Origin: Fastidiosipila sp963510375
Lineage (GTDB): Bacteria > Bacillota > Clostridia > Saccharofermentanales > Fastidiosipilaceae
Assembly (NCBI GenBank): GCA_963510375.1
Contig: CAUPES010000005.1
Coordinates: forward strand, 40,332 to 104,331
Direction: 5' to 3'
Length of the DNA stretch: 64,000 nucleotides
Part shown: positions 26,413 through 36,345 of the stretch, in pieces
How positions within the stretch are numbered: the stretch's first letter is position 1
How the letters are laid out: each line of letters begins with the position of its first letter
Made by a program: the position numbers and the translations under genes
Notes under the pieces: model-generated
Database searches by the model: none
Seen by the model: only the letters and a program-made list of their open reading frames with translations
What the model was told of the DNA's origin: nothing

Positions 26413-29400
26413 ATGGCAAGTTCAAAGACATTAACTGATTTGATTCAGAGATACTACACCAAAGAACTAGACAAGCATCCTGATAAAACAGTATATGATT
26501 TATTCGAGTGGGATAAGCGTGATGTTGTCTTAAGAGATTATATGACAGGCGAAATTTTGACAGAAATGCATGATGTAGAATTCCCAGCAGGTTATTCTCA
26601 AAATGCAGTTGATATTGTTGTTTCAAAATATTTCCGTAAAGCAGGTGTTCCAGAGACAGGACACGAAACTTCCTTTAGACAATTAGTTCACAGAATGTCT
26701 GATTTCTGGGTTGCAGCTCTAGTTGATGAGAAGATGATTACTGATGAAGAGGCTAAGATTCTATATGATGAAATAGCACATGGTATTCTTTCTCAGAAAT
26801 TTGCTCCAAACTCACCACAATGGTTTAACACAGGTCTTAAACGTACTCATGGCATAGCTGGTGGTAAGAGCGGTTTATTCTACTACGATCTTGAAGAAGG
26901 CAAAGTAAAAGTCTCAGAGGACGACTATACAAGAACTCAAGCTTCTGCATGCTTTATTTTATCAATCAATGACTCATTATTAGGTCCACACTCAATTACA
27001 GAAGCATACGTAACTGAGACACGTCTATTCAAAGGTGGTTCTGGTACCGGAAGTAACTTCTCAAATATTAGAGGTAAGAATGAAGGGCTATCAGGTGGGG
27101 GGGTGTCCTCTGGTTTAATGAGCTTCTTACGTGGTTTAGATAGAAATGCTGGTGCAATCAAATCTGGTGGTACTACAAGACGTGCTGCTAAGATGGTATG
27201 TTTAGATGTTGATCACCCAGATATAGAAGAATTTATTAACTGGAAGAGTGAAGAAGAAGATAAAGCTCTGGCACTTATTAAGATGGGTTATGATAGCTCC
27301 ATGGATGGTGAAGCATACTCAACAGTTTCAGGACAGAACTCTAATAACTCAGTTCGTTTTAGCAATGAATTTATGGAGAAAGTTGCTAATCTTGAAGAAA
27401 ATCCAGAAGCGACAATTACTCTAAAGGGTAGAGTAGATGATTCTGTAAATAAAGAAGTTAAAGTAGCTGATCTCTGGGAACAATTTAACTACTCAGCTTG
27501 GCGTTGTGCCGACCCAGCTCCTCAATTTGATGACACATTTAACGAATGGCATACTTGTCCAGCAGGTTCAGATGGTGAATTAGGTGCCAAACATAACCGT
27601 ATTAATGGTACAAACCCTTGTGGAGAGTACGCATTCTTGGATGATACAAGTTGTAACTTAGCTTCAATCAATGTTTTCAGATTCTATGATCTTGAGAGTA
27701 AGAAGTTTGATATACAAGGATTTAAACACATAGTATCAATAGTTCAATTAGTTCTTGAAGCTTCAATTCATTGGGGTCAATTCCCAACAGAAGCAATTGC
27801 ATTGAGGACTCATCAATTCCGTACTACAGGTTTAGGTATGGCTAACTTGGCATCATTGTTGATGGTTATGGGCTTGCCTTATGACTCAATTGAATCCCGT
27901 GCTTTTTCAGCAGCTTTAATGGCAATCTTAACAGGTCAAAGCTATGCAACATCAGCTTTAGAAGCAGAGAGAGTAGGCTCATTTGAACCATATGAGTTGA
28001 ACAAAGAGCATATGCTACGTGTTATTAGAAACCATGCTAGAGCAGCAGGTGCTAGAACTGATAAACTAGAAGGTTTAAGCTACGAGCCATTAATGATTAA
28101 CCATAAGATTCTAGAAAGCCTTGGTTTGACAGATCTATCAAAAACAGTTAAAGATGTTTGGAAGCAAGCTGAAGACTTTGGTAACAAATATGGATATAGA
28201 AATGCTCAAGTTTCAGTTATTGCTCCAACAGGAACAATTTCCTTCGCAATGGACTGTGGTGCTACAAGTATTGAACCATTCTTTAGCCACATTAGCTATA
28301 AGAAACTTATTGGTGGTGGTTTCATGGTTATTACAAACCCAGTTATTGCTGCAGCATTAGAAAATTTGGGATACTCAGAAGAAGAGGTCAATGATATTGT
28401 TGAGTATATTGAACGTAAAGATGAAAACGGCATGATCATTGACGGTAAGATTGAAGGTGCTCCACACTTGAAAGAAGAGCATTTATCAGTATTTGATACA
28501 GCTAACGTTGCAGGTTCTGGTAAGAGATTCATTGCTCCTCGTGGACACGTGTTAATGGTTGCAGCACTAACACCATTTGTATCAGGAGCGATTTCTAAGA
28601 CAGTTAACTTGCCAAATATTGCAACAGTTGACGATTTCAAAGAAGTACACTTGCTATCTTGGAAGACTGGTGTCAAAGGTATTACACTTTACCGAGATGG
28701 ATGTAAAAATTCACAACCATTGAACAATACTTATAACCCAGGAACAGTCGATCAAAAGTTAGAGGATTTAAGTTACGCTGAATTATTGAAATTTGCTCAC
28801 GATGCTCAAGATAAATTAACAGGTAATATGCCAATACAAAATAAACGTACTAAACTCTTGGGTATAAGATCAGGACATACACATCCAGCTTCTATTGATG
28901 GAGTTAAGATATATGCAACTGTAAATCGTGATGAGTCAGGTAATATTTCAGAGATTTACATTACCACAGATAGAGAAGGTACTACAATAATGGGATTATT
29001 AAACTCATTAAGTAAGACAATCTCAATCATGCTACAGTATCATATTCCAGCTGAGAGAATATCTAAGCTTCTCAGAGGTCAGAAATATGAACCATATGGA
29101 TTTGTACAACGTCACCCATACATTAAGTCTGTAAGCTCTGTATCAGACTTTATTAGTAAAGTAATTGACATCGAGTTGGGAGATTATACTAGAGTACAAG
29201 TCAAACCTGATGGTTATGATGGTCCAGATAGCAAATGGGTTCCAAATCAATTAACAGAAAGAATAGAAAACCAAAAAGCCATCTACAATGACTTAGAAGA
29301 TGATGAGGAACTACCAAGCTTTGATATCGTGGCTACTACTCAAGCAGCAGTAGACTTCGATGAAGATACAGATGCTGCTGATGATGATTTCGTTCATAGC

Positions 29401-29538
29401 TACGCTGAACATTTAGCTGAAGAAGGCGAGAGATTATATGACGGATCTACATGCTCAACCTGCTCTAGTACAAGATTAGTACAGAATGGTACATGTAAAG
29501 TATGTCTAGATTGTGGTAGTACTACAGGATGTAGTTAA
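26413..29538 (+). CDS. nrdJ: Vitamin B12-dependent ribonucleoside-diphosphate reductase (class II)
   Basis: A 1041-residue adenosylcobalamin-dependent reductase that makes deoxynucleotides without oxygen. The redox pair Cys180 (SACFIL) and Cys414 (SCNLAS), the thiyl-radical Cys403 in NPCGE, and Asn401 and Glu405 are all present. The Cys403-Cys414 spacing of 11 equals that of the well-studied Thermotoga maritima enzyme (322/333 from memory). Residues about 850-950 form an extra domain. The end, after an acidic linker, has four paired cysteines (CSTC, CKVC, CLDC and GCS) resembling a zinc ribbon or a disulfide-relay tail. ATAAGGAG lies 7 bases before the ATG. Confidence 0.96.
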   Translation: MASSKTLTDLIQRYYTKELDKHPDKTVYDLFEWDKRDVVLRDYMTGEILTEMHDVEFPAGYSQNAVDIVVSKYFRKAGVPETGHETSFRQLVHRMSDFWVAALVDEKMITDEEAKILYDEIAHGILSQKFAPNSPQWFNTGLKRTHGIAGGKSGLFYYDLEEGKVKVSEDDYTRTQASACFILSINDSLLGPHSITEAYVTETRLFKGGSGTGSNFSNIRGKNEGLSGGGVSSGLMSFLRGLDRNAGAIKSGGTTRRAAKMVCLDVDHPDIEEFINWKSEEEDKALALIKMGYDSSMDGEAYSTVSGQNSNNSVRFSNEFMEKVANLEENPEATITLKGRVDDSVNKEVKVADLWEQFNYSAWRCADPAPQFDDTFNEWHTCPAGSDGELGAKHNRINGTNPCGEYAFLDDTSCNLASINVFRFYDLESKKFDIQGFKHIVSIVQLVLEASIHWGQFPTEAIALRTHQFRTTGLGMANLASLLMVMGLPYDSIESRAFSAALMAILTGQSYATSALEAERVGSFEPYELNKEHMLRVIRNHARAAGARTDKLEGLSYEPLMINHKILESLGLTDLSKTVKDVWKQAEDFGNKYGYRNAQVSVIAPTGTISFAMDCGATSIEPFFSHISYKKLIGGGFMVITNPVIAAALENLGYSEEEVNDIVEYIERKDENGMIIDGKIEGAPHLKEEHLSVFDTANVAGSGKRFIAPRGHVLMVAALTPFVSGAISKTVNLPNIATVDDFKEVHLLSWKTGVKGITLYRDGCKNSQPLNNTYNPGTVDQKLEDLSYAELLKFAHDAQDKLTGNMPIQNKRTKLLGIRSGHTHPASIDGVKIYATVNRDESGNISEIYITTDREGTTIMGLLNSLSKTISIMLQYHIPAERISKLLRGQKYEPYGFVQRHPYIKSVSSVSDFISKVIDIELGDYTRVQVKPDGYDGPDSKWVPNQLTERIENQKAIYNDLEDDEELPSFDIVATTQAAVDFDEDTDAADDDFVHSYAEHLAEEGERLYDGSTCSTCSSTRLVQNGTCKVCLDCGSTTGCS

Positions 29539-29580
29539 TGATTTAGATTAATCATTACAATATAAAAATTACAGCATTAG

Positions 29581-29618
29581 AAAACCTCGCTACTGCAAAT
29601 ATAAGTAGCGAGGTTTTT
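29581..29618 (+). terminator. Terminator after nrdJ (possibly bidirectional)
   Basis: A 14-base perfect stem, AAAACCTCGCTACT (29581-29594) and its complement (29604-29617), ending in a T-run on the plus strand and an A-run at its left edge. It can therefore also end the convergent yitT transcript. Confidence 0.9.
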
Positions 29619-29659
29619 AAATATCTGACTATTGATTCATTATGTGAAAATAGATTAAG

Positions 29660-30526
29660 TTAATCAATTGGCTCTAAAACAAACTTACCAATAAGTTGTT
29701 CAGAATCAGTAATGTTCAAGAAGGCTCCAGGATAATTTTGAGCAATATGTTCTCGGATTGATCTGACATCTTTTTTAGAAATAACCATATAGAGAAGGAA
29801 CCTTTTTTCACCAGTGTATTGACCTTTAGCTTCTATGACAGTAACACCATGACCTGTAATTTCCATTAGCTCGTCTGCTAACGGTTCAGGATTTTGAGTA
29901 ACAATAAATGCAGTTCTTCTCTGATAACGAGTTTGGCCTAGATTAATCATAGCGGTATATATGACCTGGAAGACAATTGAGTATAGAGCCATTTTGAATT
30001 CAAATAAGCTTCCGTAAATAACGTAAATCAAAATATTATAAACAAGAACATAATTCCAAATGGATTTACTGGTTTTGTGCGAAATAATCATGGCTAGAAA
30101 ATCTGTACCACCAGTACATGCATTAGAGTTTAAAACTAAGCTTGCACCGAAGCCATAAATAATACCACCAAACATAACATTCAGGAAAGTATCATCAGTT
30201 AAATGATACATAGGTAAGAGATCTACCAATAAACTTGAGGAAATAATAAACATTATCGAATAAAGCACAAATCTTTTGCCAAGATAGAAAAAAGCAAAAA
30301 TTGCTGGTAATGAGTTTAGAGTTATATTCAAAGCGGCATAAGATATATTGATTCCAAAATAAGTATGAAAAGTCTTTTGAATTAATAAACTTGTACCCAC
30401 AAAGCCACCAGGAATTATTCCAGCAGCATTCATAAATACATTAATAGTGATTGCATGAATTATACTACCTAATAAAACAGAGAGAATCCTAGTAGTGGAT
30501 TTTCTCAACGAACTTGTACTTGACAT
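29660..30526 (-). CDS. YitT family membrane protein (DUF161/DUF2179)
   Basis: A 288-residue protein with about six membrane segments in residues 12-200, including glycine-rich INPGGF-like and GGIIYGFGASL stretches. A cytoplasmic C-terminal DUF2179 domain of about 80 residues follows (TGHGVTVIEAKGQYTG). This is the YitT architecture common in Firmicutes. The substrate or role is not established for the family. AGGAGGAAATAG precedes the ATG. It is a single gene with its own promoter and shares a terminator region with nrdJ. Confidence 0.9.
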   Translation of the reverse strand: MSSTSSLRKSTTRILSVLLGSIIHAITINVFMNAAGIIPGGFVGTSLLIQKTFHTYFGINISYAALNITLNSLPAIFAFFYLGKRFVLYSIMFIISSSLLVDLLPMYHLTDDTFLNVMFGGIIYGFGASLVLNSNACTGGTDFLAMIISHKTSKSIWNYVLVYNILIYVIYGSLFEFKMALYSIVFQVIYTAMINLGQTRYQRRTAFIVTQNPEPLADELMEITGHGVTVIEAKGQYTGEKRFLLYMVISKKDVRSIREHIAQNYPGAFLNITDSEQLIGKFVLEPID

Positions 30527-30558
30527 CTATTTCCTCCTGAAAATATAAACTAAGCAAT

Positions 30559-30587
30559 ATTATATATCAAAAAATACTTAGGGTGAA
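30559..30587 (-). promoter_or_regulatory. Probable promoter of the yitT-like gene
   Basis: On the minus strand, TATAAT (plus coordinates 30559-30564) lies 17 bases from a -35-like TTCACC (30582-30587). It sits just beyond the amylase terminator, giving the gene an independent start. Confidence 0.5.
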
Positions 30588-30631
30588 AAGAAAACAGTCT
30601 GAGTTGAATTAAGAAAAGCAACTCAGACTGT
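30585..30631 (-). terminator. Terminator of the maltodextrin operon
   Basis: Thirteen-base perfect stem (30594-30606 with 30619-30631) and a 12-base loop. Read on the minus strand it is followed by TTTTCTTTTC. It lies about 50 bases after the stop of the amylase gene. Confidence 0.85.
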
Positions 30632-30681
30632 CATGTTTATTTTAAATTGAAAACTTGCTTTGACTTTAGCTAAATACTTGT

Positions 30682-32343
30682 CTACTTAGCTGGTTTAAGC
30701 ACCAATGCCCCTGCTTTTGTGATAGTGAGCTTGTTGCCATTTTGAGTAGGTAGATTACCTTCGGCATCTCCAAGACGCGCTACGACTTTATAATCGGCAT
30801 AATTTGTTGATGCTAGGTCAAGTTCAATTGTGTCAGAGCTGGAGAAGTTCATAATAATTAATGCATTATGTTCTTTACCATCTGCATCTGTCCAGGATTT
30901 TTCGACTGCACAAAGTTCTTTATTATCTATACCTTCAGCTTTTGTAGTAATACCACGACTAATTTCTGGGAAAGCGCTATTAATACGTATAGCTTTCTTA
31001 TAGTAATTTAGGAGTGAATTAGGATCAGCTTCTTGTTCTTTAACAGATGAGAAAGGATAGCCGTATGCATTTTCATCTAACTGTGCTCCTTTGGTCTGGT
31101 ACTTATCATTGTCGCCCCAGTAAAGGTAGGCTCTTTTGTTTTCGTCACGTCCGGAACCACGCATACCAATTTCTTCACCATAGTAAACAAAACTATTACC
31201 ACTAGTAAAGATATTTGCAGCAGCTGCAATTCTTAATTTGTTTGGATCGCCTGAGAAGAAACCATTAAGTCTACCTGTATCGTGGTTACTCATGAATGGA
31301 GCATTAATAGCTTTAGGATTGACTTCAAGAATTTTCTTGTTAACTGTTTCAAGGTTAGAGGCATAGCTTTGACCATCAGATTTATTAATTAAGCTGACAG
31401 TAAGTCCACCTTGATCACCAAAGGCAAAGTCGAAGAAAGAATCAATTCCACTTTCATAATATTGTCTGTACATGGAGAAATTACTCCAAGCTTCTCCAAC
31501 TATATAAACATCATCTTTTATAGATCTTGCAGTTGAATTGATCCAGCTTAATATATCGATGTTATGTGGGTTGTTGCCAGAATCAAATTCTTTAACTGCA
31601 TCCAATCTGAAACCATCGACACCTTTTTCTTTGAGCCAAAATTCCATAATATTTTTGAACTCAGCTCTTAGATCTTCGTTATCTAGGTTCAAATCAGGCA
31701 TTTCTGACCAGAATTTACCTTCATAATAATAACCTGTGTCACCAACAGGGTACCAGTAGTCAGCTTTTTTTTCTTTGCTAAAGAAGTAATAATTTATATA
31801 TTTATTATCTAGATCACCTTTTTTTAATGCAGACACAGCTTCTTGGAACCAAGGGTGTTCACTTGAAGAATGGTTCATAACTAAGTCTAGTATGACTTTG
31901 ATGCCACGGGTTTTGGCAGCTTTTATAAACTCATCGAAGTCATCCATAGTTCCATATTGAGGATCAATTGCCTTGTAATCTTTAACATCATATTTGTGAT
32001 AGGTAGGAGAAGGGTTGATTGGCATTAACCAGATGGCATTTGCTCCCAAGTCTGTCATTGTGTCGGCTTTACCATCATTAATATAGTCAAGCTTATCAGT
32101 CAGTCCCTTGAAGTCACCAATACCATCCCCATTACTATCTGCAAACGAATAGACAAAAACTTCATAATAAGTATCGTATTTATCTTCGATATTAACTGGT
32201 TTTAGATCTAAATATTCTTTGAAACTTTTTTCAACTTCTTTATTTAAACCGCTGCTTTTATTACAAGCTGCACTGGAAATTAATAGCGATAATCCTAGAA
32301 GTAAACTTAAAGCTTTTCGGAATGTTAATTTTGTTCTTTGCAT
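30682..32343 (-). CDS. GH13 alpha-amylase family lipoprotein
   Basis: A 553-residue secreted glycoside hydrolase. Residues 1-26 are a lipoprotein signal peptide with the lipobox ending SAAC and lipidated Cys27. The GH13 barrel shows NAIWLMPI, DLVMNHSS, nucleophile Asp248 in GFRLDAV, acid/base Glu284 in VGEAWS and stabiliser Asp355 in SNHDTG. The C-terminal 90 residues form the usual beta domain. It should sit on the outer face of the membrane and cut starch or maltodextrins into pieces for the MalEFG importer encoded upstream in the same operon. Exact product specificity (alpha-amylase, maltogenic or neopullulanase) cannot be fixed from sequence. Confidence 0.93.
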   Translation of the reverse strand: MQRTKLTFRKALSLLLGLSLLISSAACNKSSGLNKEVEKSFKEYLDLKPVNIEDKYDTYYEVFVYSFADSNGDGIGDFKGLTDKLDYINDGKADTMTDLGANAIWLMPINPSPTYHKYDVKDYKAIDPQYGTMDDFDEFIKAAKTRGIKVILDLVMNHSSSEHPWFQEAVSALKKGDLDNKYINYYFFSKEKKADYWYPVGDTGYYYEGKFWSEMPDLNLDNEDLRAEFKNIMEFWLKEKGVDGFRLDAVKEFDSGNNPHNIDILSWINSTARSIKDDVYIVGEAWSNFSMYRQYYESGIDSFFDFAFGDQGGLTVSLINKSDGQSYASNLETVNKKILEVNPKAINAPFMSNHDTGRLNGFFSGDPNKLRIAAAANIFTSGNSFVYYGEEIGMRGSGRDENKRAYLYWGDNDKYQTKGAQLDENAYGYPFSSVKEQEADPNSLLNYYKKAIRINSAFPEISRGITTKAEGIDNKELCAVEKSWTDADGKEHNALIIMNFSSSDTIELDLASTNYADYKVVARLGDAEGNLPTQNGNKLTITKAGALVLKPAK

Positions 32344-32370
32344 TTATCTTTACCTTTCTTATAAAAATTA

Positions 32371-32402
32371 ACGGGGAACTCTTTTGTTATTGAGACCCCC
32401 GT
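32371..32402 (-). terminator. Hairpin between the malG-like and amylase genes
   Basis: Outer stem ACGGGG (32371-32376) with CCCCGT (32397-32402), and inner CTC/GAG pairing. On the minus strand it is followed by TAATTTTTAT. It fits a partial terminator or mRNA-stabilising hairpin that sets amylase expression apart from the permeases. Confidence 0.5.
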
Positions 32403-32420
32403 TGTAAAAGTATTAATCTT

Positions 32421-33341
32421 TTAACCTTTGACTGCACCAGCAAGACTTTGGTTGTAGTACCTTTGCATATAAATCGTTAATGCGCCAATTGGAATTGTAA
32501 CTAATACCGCACCTGCTAAGAATGCTCCGTACCAGCTATTGACATATTCTTTTTGGAGCATGTTGAATAGTCCAACTGAAACTGTCCAATAATTTGCGTT
32601 TGCACCAGCAATAACTTTAGCACCAATGAAATCTAGCCATGGACCTAAGAAGGATGTCAATACTTGATAAACAATCATTGGTTTAGCAACTGGAATTATG
32701 ATGCGTGTGAATATTTGCCATTGAGTAGCACCGTCTATAGTAGCTGCTTCATCTAGGTCGTAAGGAATGGAATCCATATAACCTTTTAGTAGTAAGAATC
32801 CAGTTCCTGCACCAGCTGAATACATAAGTATTAAAGCCATATAAATGAAGTTTCCTTCTAAAAGACCTGAGGCTTTAAGAATTTGATAAATAGCAACAAT
32901 TGCCATAAATCCTGGGAAAAGTCCTAGAATCATTGAGAAACGGATAATTCCTTGGCGTGCTTTGAATCTACGTCTACTCATTACATAAGAAACAGCAACT
33001 ACAAAAGTAGTACTAATAATACATGAGAAAACAGAGATTAATAATGTATTAAAGAACAATCTAGGGAAGTTGATAATAGATGTTCTATCAGGTGTGAATA
33101 GGGATTTATAGTTAGCTAAAGTCCATTCTTCAGGGAATAGAGTAGGTATATAGTTTCCTATAAAATGTCCGCTTCCACCTGGGTTACCTCTGAATGAGTT
33201 CAATAATAACCAAACTAGAGGGAAGAGCCAAATAATACATAGAACTGCTAATATTACATGAACAATAGTATCAATTGCTATTTGTTTTCCAGGAGTTTTA
33301 TTTTTTTGATATTCAAATTTTTCTGAATTTTTCTTATTCAT
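32421..33341 (-). CDS. malG: Maltodextrin ABC transporter permease (MalG-like)
   Basis: A 306-residue inner-membrane permease with six membrane helices starting near residue 22. The EAA loop that docks the ATPase reads EAATIDGATQ from about residue 198. The C-terminal LAGAVKG is typical of MalG-type subunits. It starts 2 bases after the malF-like stop, with GGAGG inside the end of that gene. No ATPase gene is nearby; in Firmicutes a shared MsmX-type ATPase usually energises such importers. Confidence 0.92.
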   Translation of the reverse strand: MNKKNSEKFEYQKNKTPGKQIAIDTIVHVILAVLCIIWLFPLVWLLLNSFRGNPGGSGHFIGNYIPTLFPEEWTLANYKSLFTPDRTSIINFPRLFFNTLLISVFSCIISTTFVVAVSYVMSRRRFKARQGIIRFSMILGLFPGFMAIVAIYQILKASGLLEGNFIYMALILMYSAGAGTGFLLLKGYMDSIPYDLDEAATIDGATQWQIFTRIIIPVAKPMIVYQVLTSFLGPWLDFIGAKVIAGANANYWTVSVGLFNMLQKEYVNSWYGAFLAGAVLVTIPIGALTIYMQRYYNQSLAGAVKG

Positions 33342-33343
33342 AA

Positions 33344-34762
33344 TTATTTACCTCCTTCACGTTTGCTTGCAGAGGTGAAGCGGTACAAGGTCAGAGCAAC
33401 TACAGATAATACAATAAATGTGAATATACCTATAACTGATCCAATGTTATAGAATTGATTATCAACAGTTAGTTTGTATAACCAAGTTACTAATAGATCT
33501 GTGTAACCTGCTGTTGAACCAAATCTTGCAGGACCACCACCTGTTAATAGATAGATAACGTTAAAGTTATTTACGTTACCTGTAAATTGTGTGATTAAGA
33601 AAGGACCCATAATTTGTAAAATATATGGAAGAGTGATATGTCTAAAGGTTTGAGCTTCACTAGCACCATCAATTCTAGCAGCTTCTCTAAATTCTTCAGG
33701 GAAGTTTTGGAGAATACCTGTAACTTGTAAAATAGTGTAAGGAATACCAACCCATAGGTTAATAATTATAACCATTATTTTAGCAAGTGTAGGATCTGTC
33801 CAGAATGGAATAGGTTTATCAATAACATTCTGAGCAATTAAGAAGAGGTTAACAGGGCCATTAGCAGCGAGCATTTGTCTAATAACCAATAGTGAAACGA
33901 ATTGTGGTACTGCAATAGTAGCAGCAAAACTTACTCTCCAGACACTCTTTAGTCTGGTACGTTTTCTATTAATCATCATGGCTAACAATAAACCAAAGAT
34001 AAAGTTTAATGCTGTAGCAAAAATCGCCCAAATAATAGTCCAACCAACTACTGGCCAGAATGTTTTACCGATTGCATTATTTAGTTGTAAAACTCTTGAG
34101 AAATTATCAAAACCAACCCAATCAAATAAAACTAAGCTATTAGTTTCTCTACTATAACTAGTAAAAGCCATTGAAATCATGAAGATTAGTGGCAAGACTG
34201 AGAAGGTGAGTGTACCTAGAACTGGTAAGGATAACAATAATCCTTGAATTCTATGATTAAATAAAGATTTTACATCTAATGAGAATGAAGCAGGTTCGAA
34301 GCCTTCATTTTTTATGTACTCAGCTTTGTAAGAACTGCGTACAGATGATCTCCAAATGAAAATAAAGGCGATTGTAATACAAATTGTAATTACACCCCAT
34401 AACAAAATAAGAACAGAGTTATGGCCTGCCTGATATTCGTATATTGCTTTATCTGGATTCCAAACTTCTTGTTGTTGTAGCCATCCTAGTGATCCAAATA
34501 ATGATAAATTCTCTAATCCGCTTGTAATCATGAAATAGATATATAGTACTTGAGTTACTAACCATAAAAAACCTTTTATAACTTGACCGTAAACTATATT
34601 ACCAAATCCCATAACTAAAAATGAGATCTTACTAGCCCAGTTGCCTTTGAGAAGAGCATTTTTAACGGTCCAAGGTACATTTTCTGTTTGGTTATTTAAT
34701 CTATAAGCACGAGCGATGTCTTCTTTTTCACGTTTTTGTTCGTGAGTTAATGTTCTACGCAT
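33344..34762 (-). CDS. malF: Maltodextrin ABC transporter permease (MalF-like)
   Basis: A 472-residue permease. An extra N-terminal region of about 180 residues, with two or three membrane helices and a soluble loop, precedes the conserved transport core, as in Firmicute MalF proteins. The EAA loop reads EAARIDGASE and is followed by the typical LPYILQ. It pairs with the MalG-like subunit encoded directly downstream. AGGAGGCATATAG-like purines precede the ATG. A terminator-like hairpin separates it from the binding-protein gene upstream. Confidence 0.92.
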   Translation of the reverse strand: MRRTLTHEQKREKEDIARAYRLNNQTENVPWTVKNALLKGNWASKISFLVMGFGNIVYGQVIKGFLWLVTQVLYIYFMITSGLENLSLFGSLGWLQQQEVWNPDKAIYEYQAGHNSVLILLWGVITICITIAFIFIWRSSVRSSYKAEYIKNEGFEPASFSLDVKSLFNHRIQGLLLSLPVLGTLTFSVLPLIFMISMAFTSYSRETNSLVLFDWVGFDNFSRVLQLNNAIGKTFWPVVGWTIIWAIFATALNFIFGLLLAMMINRKRTRLKSVWRVSFAATIAVPQFVSLLVIRQMLAANGPVNLFLIAQNVIDKPIPFWTDPTLAKIMVIIINLWVGIPYTILQVTGILQNFPEEFREAARIDGASEAQTFRHITLPYILQIMGPFLITQFTGNVNNFNVIYLLTGGGPARFGSTAGYTDLLVTWLYKLTVDNQFYNIGSVIGIFTFIVLSVVALTLYRFTSASKREGGK

Positions 34763-34799
34763 CTATATGCCTCCTAACTATAGAGATTGCAAAGATTTA

Positions 34800-34830
34800 T
34801 AAAAAAGATGCCTGCAATAAGCAGGCATCT
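34800..34830 (-). terminator. Intercistronic terminator between malE and malF
   Basis: Ten-base perfect stem AGATGCCTGC (34806-34815) with GCAGGCATCT (34821-34830) and a five-base loop. On the minus strand it is followed by six T residues. It has all the marks of an intrinsic terminator but lies inside the transport operon, about 40 bases after the malE stop. Confidence 0.85.
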
Positions 34831-34870
34831 AAATAGACCTTAGCTTATTAAATAAATTTTTATTCGTAAA

Positions 34871-36163
34871 TTAATCTAGTACAGATGAGTTAATTTGTTT
34901 ATTAAATTCATCTACATATTTCTCTACGTTATCGTGTTTGATTTCACCACTAGCTAATTGTGTACCGAAGTTTGAAGCTGGATCCCACCATTGACTCATT
35001 TTTGCGACGAATGGTTGTGGGAATGATGTATTTGACATTGTGTTAATCTCTGCTACTGCAACTTCATTAGCTTGTACTGCTGGATCTTTTAATAAATCTT
35101 TGTGAGCAGGAATAACATTTCTAGTTTCAAAGTGAGATTTTTGTGCTTCTGGACGAGCTAACCATTGAGCAAATTCCATTGCTAATGCTTGGTCTTTTGA
35201 GTGAGGGTTTACACCAACTGCTTTAGTCGCAGCGAAAGCTTTCAATTGCATGTCTTTGCCATTGATCTTAGCTGTAGGTAATTGAGCTGCACCCATATTA
35301 TCTCCAAGTTTTTCTTTTACGTTTTTGGCATCCCATGAACCTGAGAAGATTGCATCAATATCTTTACCTAAACCACCAATACCGAAACCGTTTTGATCAG
35401 TTACGAAGAAGTTTTTATTTGCTACTAAATCTACTAAGTAGTGACCTACTTGATAACCTTTTTCGCCACCAAAGTCGATACCAGCTTCATTATCTGTACT
35501 ATCACCAAACATTGTTCCACCGTTAGCTAGGAAGAATGATTGGATATACCATGAGTTTTGTAGAGGGAATTCAACTCTACCTTTTTCTAGCATAGTATCT
35601 AGACTCTTAATATCTTCTTCAGAGAATACTGATTTATCGTAGTACATAAACCATGTGTTTGATGTGAATGGGAATGCGTATAAAGCATCATCAACTGTAA
35701 GTGATTTTACATAGTTTTCAGAGTTAGATGCTTTGACATCTTCTTCAAATTTACCGCCTAAACGAGCTAATGCTTTACCTTCAACTAATTCACGAGTTTG
35801 GTCGCTAGCGAATAGGTAAACGTCAGCAGCTGCTGCGACGTCTTTGAGAACTTCTGTTTTAGCATCTGGTTCACCAACTGTACCGAATTCAAATTTAACA
35901 TTGTAGCCTTTTGCTTTGTTAAATTCTTCAGCTTGTTTTTTCAGCCAATTACCGTTTTCTTCAGATAAATCCTCAGCTGGACCCCAAACTAGCAATTTCT
36001 TACCTGCTGTTTCTTCGCTTTTGCCTGTAGTTTCTTTGGTACCAGTTTCTTTTGGTGTATTAGCTTTACTACCATTAGTGCCCTTATTTGTATTACATGC
36101 AACTAACCCTAATGATAAAACTAATGCGAGTGTACCTGCAGTAATTTTTTTTAGTTTATTCAT
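34871..36163 (-). CDS. malE: Maltodextrin-binding lipoprotein (MalE-like)
   Basis: A 430-residue extracellular solute-binding protein. Start set at the ATG at 36163, where GGAGG lies 7-8 bases upstream; the frame stays open upstream, but that part is leader. A lipoprotein signal ends at the lipobox LVAC with Cys23, followed by a Thr/Lys/Gly-rich tether and a family 1 binding-protein fold. The MalE assignment rests on the adjacent MalF/MalG-like permeases and the GH13 enzyme. It is the first gene of the operon. Confidence 0.92.
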   Translation of the reverse strand: MNKLKKITAGTLALVLSLGLVACNTNKGTNGSKANTPKETGTKETTGKSEETAGKKLLVWGPAEDLSEENGNWLKKQAEEFNKAKGYNVKFEFGTVGEPDAKTEVLKDVAAAADVYLFASDQTRELVEGKALARLGGKFEEDVKASNSENYVKSLTVDDALYAFPFTSNTWFMYYDKSVFSEEDIKSLDTMLEKGRVEFPLQNSWYIQSFFLANGGTMFGDSTDNEAGIDFGGEKGYQVGHYLVDLVANKNFFVTDQNGFGIGGLGKDIDAIFSGSWDAKNVKEKLGDNMGAAQLPTAKINGKDMQLKAFAATKAVGVNPHSKDQALAMEFAQWLARPEAQKSHFETRNVIPAHKDLLKDPAVQANEVAVAEINTMSNTSFPQPFVAKMSQWWDPASNFGTQLASGEIKHDNVEKYVDEFNKQINSSVLD

Positions 36164-36268
36164 TCTTTTTCCTCCGTTCTTTGGATAATTTGTTAGACAA
36201 AAATTGATGCAGTAAGGTCTCAAATCTGCATTTTTGAACAAATTATCAGTAAATGAATTATTGTATTT

Positions 36269-36300
36269 ATTATACATTAGTAGATAGAAAAAGCTACTAA
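36269..36300 (-). promoter_or_regulatory. malE promoter with overlapping operator-like dyad
   Basis: TATAAT on the minus strand (plus 36269-36274) has no good -35. Where the -35 should lie is a dyad, TTAGTAG (36277-36283) and CTACTAA (36294-36300), half-site centres 17 bases apart. This suits a regulated promoter that needs or is blocked by a bound protein such as a LacI-type MalR. Confidence 0.55.
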
Positions 36301-36345
36301 AATTTTGATTAAATAGACAATTTTTACAAAATGCTAGAAAATGAT

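Noticed and set aside
28296..28676. 126-codon open frame on the minus strand inside nrdJ
   Set aside because: Lies wholly within a well-conserved reductase reading frame. No promoter or Shine-Dalgarno.
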